DNA of 64,000 nucleotides from Sphingomonas jejuensis (GTDB lineage Bacteria; Pseudomonadota; Alphaproteobacteria; Sphingomonadales; Sphingomonadaceae): the NCBI RefSeq assembly GCF_011927695.1, contig NZ_JAATJE010000001.1, positions 1,798,001 to 1,862,000 on the forward strand, in the 5' to 3' direction. This document shows, one piece after another, positions 35,217 to 43,086 of this stretch. A model generated the notes under the pieces. That model had not been told where the DNA came from. It was given only the letters and a program-made list of their open reading frames with translations, and made no database searches. Made by a program: the position numbers and the translations under genes. Numbering within the stretch: position 1 is the stretch's first letter; every line of letters starts with the position of its first letter.

Positions 35217-35366
35217 TCAGCTCTTCACCCGCATGCCGCAGATGATGCCGAGCACAAAGGTGAGGAACAAGGCCAGCCGCACGTCCGCTTCGTAGGCGAC
35301 CCAGCCAAAAGCCTCCCCGCCGAAGCTGAACAGGCCCACGAAGATGATGATGGCGATGGCGGCCAT
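35217..35366 (-). CDS. Small membrane protein (49 aa) inside the pur cluster, opposite strand
   Basis: Reading the minus strand from the ATG complement of 35364-35366 gives 49 residues: MAAIAIIIFVGLFSFGGEAF, then GWVAYEADVRLALFLTFVLG and IICGMRVKS. Two hydrophobic helices flank a short acidic loop. It sits between purC and purS. The composition, with no stop codon in frame and typical membrane-protein residues, makes it likely to be real, but no family name is known to me. It ends 5 bp from the purC stop, convergently. Confidence 0.55.
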   Translation of the reverse strand: MAAIAIIIFVGLFSFGGEAFGWVAYEADVRLALFLTFVLGIICGMRVKS

Positions 35367-35487
35367 GGCGTCGGATTCCGGTTGATGGAACGCTTACCGT
35401 AACGCCGGTGGTTGAAGAATTGGTGAAGCCTGTGCGACAGGGCACGCGCCGGCCATGGCGGCCGGATTGCCGAGGAGCGGTACCCAG

Positions 35488-35718
35488 ATGAAGGCGCTTG
35501 TTCACGTCACGCTGAAGCCGGGCGTGCTCGACCCGCAGGGTCGCGCGATCCAGCATGCCCTGGAGGGACTGGGCTTCCAAGGTGTCGAGGACGTGCGCGC
35601 CGGCCGGCTCATCGAGCTCCAGCTGGCCGACGACACCAGCGACGAGACCATCCAGGCGATGTGCCGCCAGCTCCTCGCCAACAGCGTCATCGAGACCTTC
35701 CGGGTGGAGCGCGCGTGA
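35488..35718 (+). CDS. purS: Phosphoribosylformylglycinamidine synthase subunit PurS
   Basis: 76 residues. ATG 35488; begins [20 protein letters not shown], with [16 protein letters not shown] and VIETFRVE, the PurS pattern. It bridges PurL and PurQ in the multi-subunit FGAM synthase. The stop overlaps the GTG start of purQ. GAGGAG lies 12 bp upstream. Confidence 0.95.
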   Translation: MKALVHVTLKPGVLDPQGRAIQHALEGLGFQGVEDVRAGRLIELQLADDTSDETIQAMCRQLLANSVIETFRVERA

Positions 35719-36383
35719 AAGCCGGCGTTATCGTCTTTCCCGGCTCCAACTGCGACCGCGACGTCGCGGTGGCGGTGGAGCAGGTCAGCGGCACCGCGCC
35801 GCAGATGCTGTGGCACGGCGACACCGACCTGCCCGACGGCATCGACCTGGTGGTGCTGCCCGGCGGCTTCACCTTCGGCGACTATCTCAGGTCGGGCGCG
35901 ATCTCGGCACGCAGCCCGATCATGCGGGCGGTGGCCGCCGCCGCGGAGCGCGGCGTGCTGGTGTTCGGCGTGTGCAACGGGTTCCAGATCCTGACGGAGG
36001 CCGGGTTGCTGCCGGGTGCGCTGATGCGCAATGCAGAGCTCAATTATCTGTGCCGCGACGTGACGCTGACGGTGGGCACCGCCGACAGCCCGTTCACGCG
36101 CCGCTATGCCGCGGGTGAGACGCTGACCATCCCGATCGCGCACAACGACGGCAACTACACCGCCGACGACGACGTGCTCGATCGGCTCGAGGGCGAGGAC
36201 CGGGTGGCGTTCCGCTACGCCGGCGCGGTGAACGGATCGGCGCGCAGCATCGCGGGCGTGATCGGCGGGCCCCGGCGCAACGTGCTCGGCATGATGCCCC
36301 ACCCCGAACGCATGATCGAGGCCGCGCATGGCGGCGACGATGGCCGCCGGCTGTTCGAGAGCATGATCGCCGCGGTCGGCTGA
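35715..36383 (+). CDS. purQ: Phosphoribosylformylglycinamidine synthase subunit PurQ
   Basis: 222 residues from GTG 35715, overlapping the purS stop. Class I glutamine amidotransferase: nucleophile Cys in GVCNGFQIL, catalytic His and Glu in MMPHPERM. It hydrolyses glutamine and channels ammonia to PurL. The next feature is tRNA-Arg; purL is not in the window. Confidence 0.97.
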   Translation: MKAGVIVFPGSNCDRDVAVAVEQVSGTAPQMLWHGDTDLPDGIDLVVLPGGFTFGDYLRSGAISARSPIMRAVAAAAERGVLVFGVCNGFQILTEAGLLPGALMRNAELNYLCRDVTLTVGTADSPFTRRYAAGETLTIPIAHNDGNYTADDDVLDRLEGEDRVAFRYAGAVNGSARSIAGVIGGPRRNVLGMMPHPERMIEAAHGGDDGRRLFESMIAAVG

Positions 36384-36432
36384 CGCCTGCGGTTCCACGC
36401 GGCGGCAAATGCCGCTAGAGCGGCGAGCGTGC

Positions 36433-36509
36433 GCGCCCGTAGCTCAGCTGGATAGAGCACATGCCTTCTAAGCCTGTGGTCGCAGGTTCGAATCCTGCCG
36501 GGCGCGCCA
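36433..36509 (+). tRNA. tRNA-Arg (anticodon TCT), att site of the element
   Basis: A 77-nt cloverleaf: acceptor GCGCCCG with CGGGCGC, D arm GCTCAGCTGGATAGAGC, anticodon loop CTTCTAA (TCT), T arm GCAGG TTCGAAT CCTGC, and encoded CCA. The anticodon stem has one T.C mismatch. The 3' half also encodes, on the minus strand, the last 13 residues of the recombinase. Confidence 0.95.
36468..36509. other. attL core candidate within tRNA-Arg
   Basis: The shared block of tRNA 3' end and recombinase 3' end. Insertion here keeps the tRNA whole. The precise core cannot be set without the other end. Confidence 0.6.
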
Positions 36510-38165
36510 TTTCGGTTCAAAGGCACGAACGCCTAGCACCGCCGCCTCTACGCCAGAGGCGGCGGTTAGGGTTCGGAGCAGCTCGCTCCGCAGCCCACGA
36601 ATGCGGACCTCATTCCGGTTGACGACTTCCACGCGCTGCGCGACCGCGCGAACCTGATCGCGGGCGAACGTCCCGTCGTCGTTGCGCAACTTCTTGCGCA
36701 GGGCCGCCGCGAATGCGCGCAGGCTCTCCGGCGTGATCGCCGGACCGATCTTCACGATATGGGCGAGGGCGCGCTCCGAATCGCCCTTGGCCTGGTCCCG
36801 CGTGGTGGTCAGTTCGGCAATGCGATCTTTCAGCGATGGGTCGCTCACGTCGATGACGCCGTTCTCGATCGCATCATAGAGGCGCTTGAGCTTCGCTTCG
36901 GCCTCGGTCGCACGCCGTTCAAGATCGGCCACATGCTCGCGGCGCTGGTTCACCCACTCGTCGCGCCGTTCGAGGATCTGATCCATCAGAGCTTCGAGCC
37001 GCGCCGGGTCGAGCAACCGGGCTTCGAGATGATCGACCACGGCCTCATTGAGCCGGTCCATCGGCACGGTGATGCCGGGACAGCCGGTCGCACCCTGCCG
37101 CGCCTTCGTCGAGCAGGTGTAATAACGATACTCTCGCCCGACGCTGCTGGTGCCGGTGCGCAGCGTCATCGCGCCGCCGCAGCACGCGCAGAAACAGATG
37201 CCCGTGAGCAGCGTCGGGCCGCCTACCGCCATCGGCGGCATCATCTTCGGACTGCGCGCCTTGAGCGAGCGCTGGACGGCCTCGAACTCGGCCTCAGAGA
37301 CGATCGGCGGCACTTCCATGACGGCGTGCTCGCTCTCCGGCTTCGGCGTCCTCGTCTTGTGGTCGCGGGTGTTGAAGCGGTGCTGGCCGATATAGGTCGT
37401 GCGGGTGAGCACCTGATGCACCGCGCCCAAGCCCCAGCGCCCGCCGTCGCGGGTGCGGATGTTGTTCTCGTTGAGCCATGTGGCGATCGACTTGAGACCC
37501 ATCGGGCCGCGATTGTCGACGCCATTGAGCGCCATGCGGTAGATGCGCCGCACCGTCTCGGCCTGGAGCGGATCGACCTCCAGCTTCTTCTTGATCTTTG
37601 CCCCGCGCTCCCCGGCCGCAACGACGCGATAGCCGATCGGCGCGCGAGCGCCGTTCCAGAAGCCTTGCCGCGCGTTCTCCTTCATCGCGCGAAGGGTATG
37701 CTTGCCGTTCTCCTTCGACTGATACTCATCGAACAGCGTCATGATCTGACGCATCATCACGCTCATCGGATCGTCGCCTAAATCCTGCGTGATGGAGATC
37801 AGCCGCACGCCGTTCTTCGCCAGCTTGCGAACGTAGAACTCAAACTGGAACTGGTCGCGAAAGAACCGCGAGAAGCTGTGGACGAGAATGACGTTAAACG
37901 TCGGCGGCTTGACCATCGCCGCGTCGATCATCGCCTGGAAAGCGGGGCGACGATCATCGGTCGCCGTGTTGCCCGGCTCGACGAACTCCGCCGCAACCTC
38001 CCAGCCGCGCGACAGGCAATAGCCTTCAATCTGGCGGCGCTGGTCGGGGATGGACAAGTCACTGTCGGCTTGGCGGCCGGTCGAGACGCGCAGGTAGAGC
38101 GCCGCGCGGGCGGTCGCGGCGACCGACGCCTCATGCTCATCCTGTCGCAACGCGGCGCTGGTCAT
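36468..38165 (-). CDS. Large serine recombinase (integrase) reading into tRNA-Arg
   Basis: 565 residues. N-terminal resolvase domain: catalytic Ser28 in LYLRVSTGRQ, and HSFSRFFRDQF. Then a recombinase domain (ARAPIGYRV, about 175-270), a zinc ribbon (CFCACCGGAMTLR with YYTCSTKARQ) and a coiled-coil region (about 385-470). The last 13 residues (WRARQDSNLRPQA) are the antisense of the tRNA-Arg 3' end, so the stop codon lies inside the tRNA. It integrates and excises the element. Serine integrases seldom use tRNA genes, which is unusual. No excisionase is adjacent; the AlpA-like protein at 52059 may play that part. Confidence 0.9.
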   Translation of the reverse strand: MTSAALRQDEHEASVAATARAALYLRVSTGRQADSDLSIPDQRRQIEGYCLSRGWEVAAEFVEPGNTATDDRRPAFQAMIDAAMVKPPTFNVILVHSFSRFFRDQFQFEFYVRKLAKNGVRLISITQDLGDDPMSVMMRQIMTLFDEYQSKENGKHTLRAMKENARQGFWNGARAPIGYRVVAAGERGAKIKKKLEVDPLQAETVRRIYRMALNGVDNRGPMGLKSIATWLNENNIRTRDGGRWGLGAVHQVLTRTTYIGQHRFNTRDHKTRTPKPESEHAVMEVPPIVSEAEFEAVQRSLKARSPKMMPPMAVGGPTLLTGICFCACCGGAMTLRTGTSSVGREYRYYTCSTKARQGATGCPGITVPMDRLNEAVVDHLEARLLDPARLEALMDQILERRDEWVNQRREHVADLERRATEAEAKLKRLYDAIENGVIDVSDPSLKDRIAELTTTRDQAKGDSERALAHIVKIGPAITPESLRAFAAALRKKLRNDDGTFARDQVRAVAQRVEVVNRNEVRIRGLRSELLRTLTAASGVEAAVLGVRAFEPKWRARQDSNLRPQA

Positions 38166-38183
38166 GACGCTTCACTCCTCACT

Positions 38184-38429
38184 TCACGGCAGCGGTCCGA
38201 ACAGCTTGTCCAGCTCTTGCCGCATGTGGCCTTCGATCGCGCGCAACTCGGCGTCGCCGATCGGAACTTGCTCCGGCCAGTCGTCGGTGACGACGATCGG
38301 CCCGTCATCGGCGCACGCCCGGCGCGACACCCGGCGCGGTGCGACGGGATTGGCATAGTCGTGCAGGTCATCCGGGCACTCGGCCCAGCGACGAGGCGTG
38401 CGGCGACGGACTTTGCGAGGAAGGGCCAT
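38184..38429 (-). CDS. Small basic hypothetical protein upstream of recombinase
   Basis: 81 residues from ATG 38429 (MALPRKVRRRTPRRWAECPD); the frame is open 11 codons further. The first half is strongly basic, the second acidic (DAELRAIEGHMRQELDKLF). It ends 18 bp before the recombinase start and is in the same direction, so it is probably co-transcribed. No family is recognised. It might aid recombination directionality, but that is only a guess from position. Confidence 0.55.
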   Translation of the reverse strand: MALPRKVRRRTPRRWAECPDDLHDYANPVAPRRVSRRACADDGPIVVTDDWPEQVPIGDAELRAIEGHMRQELDKLFGPLP

Positions 38430-38511
38430 CCCGCCAAGCTGCCTTGCCGCTGCGCCGCGCACAAAGGCTCCATCCCGGCGTAGCGCAGATAGGGATGTGC
38501 GGCGGCGGGCG

Positions 38512-38934
38512 TCATGCTTTGCCCCACGGATCGACGACCGTTATCCCGCACTCGGCGAAGTCACGCACATTGCGAGTCGCCAGCCGCGCGCCGCGCGAGC
38601 GCACGATGGCGGCAATCTGCGCGTCGATCTGGCTGATCGGCTTGCCGCCCTGTTTCCGCCCGGCGGCAATCTCGGGATAGGCGCTGGCTGCGTCGGTATC
38701 GAACGGCAAGACACGCCCGGCCAGATCGACCTCGAACATCGGACGCGCGGCCGCCAGCAGGTCATCGCGGCGGCGTCCCTCGGGAAGCAGCGCCAGCCCG
38801 TAGAAGATTTCCGCCTGCGTCAAACTCGTCGTGAACACGCCCGCCATAGGCTGATCGGCTATCCACGCCATGACTTGCGGGTCAGGCTCGCGTCGCATCA
38901 GCTCGGAAATGACGTTGGTGTCGAGGACGATCAT
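38512..38934 (-). CDS. fitB: FitB/VapC-like PIN-domain toxin
   Basis: 140 residues. PIN nuclease fold: LDTNVISELMR (first Asp), TQAEIFYGL (Glu), DAQIAAIVRS and ATRNVRDFAE (later Asp residues). The FitB/VapC toxins cut RNA when freed from their antitoxin. The start overlaps the antitoxin stop by four bases (ATGA). It would stabilise the element in the host population. Confidence 0.9.
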   Translation of the reverse strand: MIVLDTNVISELMRREPDPQVMAWIADQPMAGVFTTSLTQAEIFYGLALLPEGRRRDDLLAAARPMFEVDLAGRVLPFDTDAASAYPEIAAGRKQGGKPISQIDAQIAAIVRSRGARLATRNVRDFAECGITVVDPWGKA

Positions 38935-39179
38935 TCGCCGAAGTCCACGGGCAGCCGGATCGCCTCGCGCGGAACGTCAGGCAGATCGACGCCGCCCAAC
39001 TCGCCGAAGCGCTCGTTGATGGCCTGGCCCAGATTGCGAGGGCGTGGGATTTCGGTCGAGAGCGCCGAGCGCAAGATGTCGCGGGCTTCGTCTTCCATCG
39101 AACGGCCGTGCATCGCAGCGCGCAGCCGCAGCCGATTTTTGATTGCATCGTCGATGTTTCGGATCGTCATGACCGCCAT
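38931..39179 (-). CDS. fitA: FitA-like ribbon-helix-helix antitoxin
   Basis: 82 residues from the ATG at 39179, preceded by GGAG; another ATG lies 12 bases upstream. VMTIRNIDDAIKNRLRLRAA, then HGRSMEDEARDILR, is the FitA RHH domain that binds DNA as a dimer. The C-terminal tail (FGELGGVDLPDVPREAIRLP) would bind the toxin. Upstream repeats of AGTC/GACT (39193-39214) are the likely operator, so the pair is probably autoregulated. Confidence 0.88.
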   Translation of the reverse strand: MAVMTIRNIDDAIKNRLRLRAAMHGRSMEDEARDILRSALSTEIPRPRNLGQAINERFGELGGVDLPDVPREAIRLPVDFGE

Positions 39180-39191
39180 GTTGATCTCCAT

Positions 39192-39636
39192 AAGTCAATG
39201 ACTGCATATTAGTCGATGGTGATGAAAATTTCAAGGTCAGGGTTGGCGCCTCCCTGCGGGACCGCCGCCCTATCTCCGCTGCGCTTCGACCGAGCCCCTG
39301 ACGGGTCTCGTCCCATGCGGGTGACGACCGGACTGGCCTAGGGCGCTCTGGCGCCCATCGGTCAATCCGCCGCGCGGATTGCGGTTCTTCCATGCTGCGG
39401 AGATCGGGCCAGGGTGCGCCGGCCCGATCGCTTTTGGTCGTTGCACTCCCCGTCGATGGGGTGGGCGTCGCTTCCCTTTAGGCCCGCCGCGCCGGGCCGC
39501 AACGCGCGTGCCGCGCTTACCTCCTCTTCGTTCCGGTCCTTACGGATGCTGCCCGGCTCCGTCGGCGGGCCTGCCGGTCGCTCTTTCGCCGCCCACCCCA
39601 TTCCGGGGTGTGTGTGGTTTTAGAAGGAGAACTGTG
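39192..39636 (+). other. Gene-free leader of the ParB gene, rich in hairpins
   Basis: About 440 bp. Perfect inverted repeats: GGGCGC/GCGCCC (39341-39356), CAATCCGC/GCGGATTG (39363-39381), GATCGGGCC/GGCCCGATC (39402-39429, followed by GCTTTTGG), and GGCCC/GGGCC (39481-39498). No protein is supported. It may be an mRNA leader, an attenuator or a small RNA. Confidence 0.5.
39193..39214 (-). promoter_or_regulatory. Operator of fitAB candidate
   Basis: AGTCAATGACT (perfect palindrome) followed by GCATATTAGTC gives three AGTC/GACT units. On the minus strand a TAATAT -10-like box overlaps it. It sits 14 bp upstream of fitA. Confidence 0.5.
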
Positions 39637-41679
39637 ATGAACGCTGCTAGTCAAACCGCAGCCGTGGAGCCGGTGTCGGGGGTCGAGATTTTCGTGCCGC
39701 TCGCCAAGCTCAAGAAGTCGCCGCGCAATGCCCGCAAGGTGCCGCACGGGGAAGCCGCTATCGAGGCGCTGGCCGCTTCGATCCAGCACAAGGGGCTGAT
39801 CCAGAACCTTGTCGTGGAGCCGGAGACCAAGGAGGACGGGACGCCGACCGGCTATTATCTCGTCACCGCTGGCGAAGGCCGCAGGCTGGCGATGCTGCTG
39901 CGCGCCAAGCGCAAGCAGATCAAGAAATCGGAACCTGTCCGCTGCTGGCTGGATACGCAGAACGACCCGTCCGAGATCAGTCTGGACGAGAACGTGACCC
40001 GGACGCCGATGCACCCCGCCGATCAGTTCGAGCGGTTCGCGGAGCTTTCCAACGACAAAGGTTGGGGCGCGCAGGAGATCGGCGCGCGGTTTGGCGTCTC
40101 GGCGGGCGTGGTGAAGCAGCGGCTTCGCCTTGGTGCCGTGTCGCCCAAGCTGTTGCAGGTCTATCGGGAGGATGGCCTTACGCTGGACCAGTTGATGGCC
40201 TTCGCGATCACCGAGGACCATTCGCGGCAGGAGCAGGTTTTCGAGAATCTGCATCACAACCGCGAGCCGTGGATCATCCGGCGCGACATGACCGCGAACA
40301 ATGTGCCCGGCGATGATCGGCGCGCGGTGTTCGTCGGGGCGGATGCCTATGTCGAGGCGGGCGGCAACATCATCCGCGACCTGTTCAGCGAGGACCGGGG
40401 CGGGTTCTTCGAGGATGCGGGCTTGCTCGACACGCTCGCCGCCGAGAAGCTGCGGGAGGTTGCCGAGCAGGTGCAGGCCGAGGGCTGGAAATGGGCCGAG
40501 GCGCATATCGACTATCCCCACGCCCACGGGATGCGGCGCTTCTATCCGCAGTCGGTTCCCCTGTCCGACGAGGACGAGGCGCGGCTGGAGGCGCTGTCCA
40601 CCGAGCATGACGAGCTTGCCGAAGGCTATTCGTCCTATGACGAAATGCCCGAGGACGTGGCGGCAAAGCTGGAGGCGGTGTCCGACGAAATCGACGCCAT
40701 TTCCGAGAGGCGGTCCGCCTACGACGGCAACGTGATCGCGCATGGCGGCGCGTTCGTGGTGCTTCACCATGACGGCAGCGTCAGGGTCGAGCGCGGTTTC
40801 GTCCGTCTCGAGGACGAGGCGCAGGCGGACCCGCAGCCCGAACCGAACGCCGAAGGCGACGCGACCGACCCGCAGGCCGGGGAGGATGAGCAGCCGGAGG
40901 ACGGCGACGAGGACGTGCAGGACGTCGAGGAGGACGAGGAACCGGGCAAGCCGATTTCCGACAGCCTCACCCGCGACCTGTCCGCCTATCGGACGCTGGC
41001 GCTTCGCGTGGCCTTGGCCGACCAACCCGACATGGCGTTGATCGCGCTGACCCACACGCTCACCGCGCAACTGTTCTACAGCTATGCGGAGGCGGGTTGC
41101 CTTGAGGTCCGCCCGACCGTGACGCCCCTTGGCAGTCATGCGGACGGGATCGAGGATACGCCCTTGGCGGCGCGGTCGAGCGAGCAGCACGAGGCTTGGG
41201 CCGAACGGATGCCGCGCGACGTGGCGGACCTGTGGGGCTTCATCGTCGGGCTGGACGACGAGAAGCGGCTGGCGCTGCTGGCGCATTGCGCGTCCCGCAC
41301 CGTCAACGCCCTGCGGTTGCCGTGGGACCGCAAGCCTCGGACGCTGCAAACGGCGGACAGGCTGGCGACTGCGTTGGCGCTGGACGTGACCAAGGACTGG
41401 ACCCCGACCGTGGACAGCTACCTTGGCCGCGTCACCAAGGCCCATATCGTGGAGGCCGTCGCCGAAGGCGTGTCCGAGGACGCCGCCCGCCGTATCGCGG
41501 ACATGAAGAAGCCGGACATGGCGCAGGCTGCCGAGCAGCTTCTGGCCGGGATCGGCTGGCTTCCCACCGTGCTGCGGACGCCGAAGGCGGAAACGGAGCA
41601 GCCCGCGACCGTCGAGGCCGAAGCGTTCGAGCCGCAGGACGCGGACGAGCAAGACGCCTACGCCGTCGCCGCTGAATAG
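39637..41679 (+). CDS. Large ParB/RepB-like DNA-binding protein
   Basis: 680 residues from ATG 39637, with AGAAGGAGA upstream. ParB N-terminal domain (about 20-120): VPLAKLKKSPRNARK, GLIQNLVVEPE, YYLVTAGEGRRLA and the SLDENVTRTPMHPADQF box. HTH about 145-175 (WGAQEIGARFGVSAGVVKQRL). A strongly acidic segment lies about residues 390-430. Long ParB-like proteins of this kind are common on ICEs and plasmids of sphingomonads. It may serve partition, replication or gene control of the element. No ParA partner is beside it. Confidence 0.88.
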   Translation: MNAASQTAAVEPVSGVEIFVPLAKLKKSPRNARKVPHGEAAIEALAASIQHKGLIQNLVVEPETKEDGTPTGYYLVTAGEGRRLAMLLRAKRKQIKKSEPVRCWLDTQNDPSEISLDENVTRTPMHPADQFERFAELSNDKGWGAQEIGARFGVSAGVVKQRLRLGAVSPKLLQVYREDGLTLDQLMAFAITEDHSRQEQVFENLHHNREPWIIRRDMTANNVPGDDRRAVFVGADAYVEAGGNIIRDLFSEDRGGFFEDAGLLDTLAAEKLREVAEQVQAEGWKWAEAHIDYPHAHGMRRFYPQSVPLSDEDEARLEALSTEHDELAEGYSSYDEMPEDVAAKLEAVSDEIDAISERRSAYDGNVIAHGGAFVVLHHDGSVRVERGFVRLEDEAQADPQPEPNAEGDATDPQAGEDEQPEDGDEDVQDVEEDEEPGKPISDSLTRDLSAYRTLALRVALADQPDMALIALTHTLTAQLFYSYAEAGCLEVRPTVTPLGSHADGIEDTPLAARSSEQHEAWAERMPRDVADLWGFIVGLDDEKRLALLAHCASRTVNALRLPWDRKPRTLQTADRLATALALDVTKDWTPTVDSYLGRVTKAHIVEAVAEGVSEDAARRIADMKKPDMAQAAEQLLAGIGWLPTVLRTPKAETEQPATVEAEAFEPQDADEQDAYAVAAE

Positions 41680-42356
41680 CGGGAATGGGCCGGGGCCGCG
41701 CAAGCGGTCCCGGCTTTCCTTCGGAACCCAAGAAAATTTGCGGCCGCGCCCCTAACCGGGCGCGGCCGCTTGGCGTCGGCTCCGCTGCGCCCGTCACTCA
41801 GCGGCGCGGGCGCGCGTGGCGATCTGCTCAGAGAGGGCGTCGCGCGATGCCAGTTCGACAGAGTGTTCACCCATCCCGTGGGTGGGGTCGCGGTTGGCGA
41901 TAAGCTCGCATCCAAGCGGTCAGGATCTTCCACCGTGGCGCTGACAGGCCCCGCCTTCCGTCTTGGGTGGCGCGCTGCCGGTTTGCCGTCTTATGTCAGT
42001 GTGACGGGGTTCGGGCGCTGAGAGCGGACCCGGTTCGAGCTGGTTCGGCCGGATACGCCGTATGGGTTCGGCAGTGTGGGGCCGCCATAGCATTCCATCC
42101 TCGCATCGGCGCGACCGCATGGCCTCTCGATTGGCTTGATCTAACCGGGGCCGGCTTCGCCTTGCTCGGCCTGGCGCAACGTCGCCGCGCGACTTTTTTC
42201 CGCCGCCTTCGGCTTTGCATCGCGAAGCAAATAAGCCGCGCGCCGCCATCCTCCGCTGCGCTGCGGCCGCAAGCGGTGCGCGTCCGATCATCCCCGCTTC
42301 ACCGATCGCCATCGAGGCCGCGGCAGTCGCGGTCCGAAAGCGAAAGGAACTTCGAA
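41680..42356 (+). other. Gene-poor stretch between the ParB gene and DUF736
   Basis: About 680 bp. GCGGCCGCGCCC ctaacc GGGCGCGGCCGC (41740-41769) is a perfect 12-bp stem after parB, a probable terminator. The rest holds only frames of shadow composition. Confidence 0.5.
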
Positions 42357-42656
42357 ATGGCGATCATCGGCACCTTCACCCAGGCGGACAACGGCACCTT
42401 CACCGGCACCATCACCACCGCGACCCTCAAGCTCAAGGCGACCCTCCGCCCCATCGGCATCGAAGGCGACAAGGCGCCCAACTACCGGCTTCTGATCGGG
42501 ACGGTCGAATGCGGCGCAGGTTGGAAGAAGACCAGCCGCCAAGAACGCGACTACATCTCGGTCAAGTTCGACGATCCGACCTTCCCGGCGCCGATCTACG
42601 CCACCTTGTCGGAGACCGACACCGCCGGCGAATACGCGCTCATCTGGTCTCGCTGA
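42357..42656 (+). CDS. DUF736 family protein
   Basis: 99 residues from ATG 42357 with AAAGGAAC upstream. MAIIGTFTQADNGTFTGTI then TLRPIGIEGDKAPNYRLLIG and DYISVKFDDPTFPAPIYA match DUF736, a small beta protein found on conjugative elements. Its role is unknown; a second copy lies at 53407. Monocistronic and closed by a very strong hairpin. Confidence 0.9.
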   Translation: MAIIGTFTQADNGTFTGTITTATLKLKATLRPIGIEGDKAPNYRLLIGTVECGAGWKKTSRQERDYISVKFDDPTFPAPIYATLSETDTAGEYALIWSR

Positions 42657-42663
42657 CCTCAGC

Positions 42664-42694
42664 GGCGCCCCCGCTCCACCGGAGCGGGGGCGCC
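42664..42694 (+). terminator. Strong perfect hairpin after DUF736
   Basis: GGCGCCCCCGCTCC acc GGAGCGGGGGCGCC: 14 perfect base pairs with a three-base loop, 7 bp after the stop. No T-run, so its main use may be to isolate the following operon from read-through. Confidence 0.65.
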
Positions 42695-42750
42695 TCACGG
42701 GTTGAACTAAACGGCCAATCGGATGGCATCGGGGCGCATTGCGCAGCGTG

Positions 42751-42784
42751 CCGATATTATCGGGCAATCATCATATCCGATATG
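42751..42784 (+). promoter_or_regulatory. Two perfect 13-bp palindromes upstream of the R-M-like operon
   Basis: CCGATA T TATCGG (42751-42763) and CATATC C GATATG (42772-42784). Starts are 21 bp apart, about two helical turns. They lie about 115-150 bp ahead of the RHH gene and could be operators or hold the promoter. Confidence 0.5.
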
Positions 42785-42869
42785 CCGGTCCAGCGCCTGG
42801 CCGTGACGACGCGCTAAACCTCGGCCCGTCCCGCCGTGATGCGAAATCAATCGACAATAGGCAGGCATT

Positions 42870-42895
42870 GGTGCAGAATGGTGCAAAGAGGTGCA
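42870..42895 (+). promoter_or_regulatory. Three GGTGCA hexamers at 10-bp intervals
   Basis: GGTGCA at 42870, 42880 and 42890, just ahead of the GTG start of the RHH protein at 42898. The regular 10-bp phase puts them on one face of the helix. The third copy overlaps the ribosome-binding AGAGG, so bound protein could block transcription or translation. Confidence 0.5.
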
Positions 42896-42897
42896 CA

Positions 42898-43083
42898 GTG
42901 GCGAAGGCGAAGCAACAAAAGCGATTCACCGTGTCTCTCGACAACGATGATTACAACACTCTGCGCGCTATCGCCGAAAGCCACCGTCCGGCACTAAAAC
43001 TGCAATATGTTGTGAACGTTGCAGTTAAGAACCTACTAGAGCGGCACGCCGCACGGCAACTCACTTTTCCGCTGGACGATTAA
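42898..43083 (+). CDS. Ribbon-helix-helix (CopG/Arc-like) regulator of the R-M-like operon
   Basis: 61 residues. GTG at 42898 has AGAGG seven bases upstream; earlier in-frame GTG (42871) is possible but lies inside the repeats. KRFTVSLDNDDYNTLRAIAE (strand, helix) and LKLQYVVNVAVKNLLERH (second helix) fit a ribbon-helix-helix fold. The C-terminus ends TFPLDD. The methyltransferase starts 3 bp after its stop, so it is first in the operon and probably its repressor, acting on the phased GGTGCA repeats or the palindromes. No enzyme motif is present. Confidence 0.7.
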   Translation: MAKAKQQKRFTVSLDNDDYNTLRAIAESHRPALKLQYVVNVAVKNLLERHAARQLTFPLDD

Positions 43084-43086
43084 TCT

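Noticed and set aside
41770-42356. Several small frames between the ParB gene and DUF736
   Set aside because: None shows a known motif or good start; all look like shadow frames.
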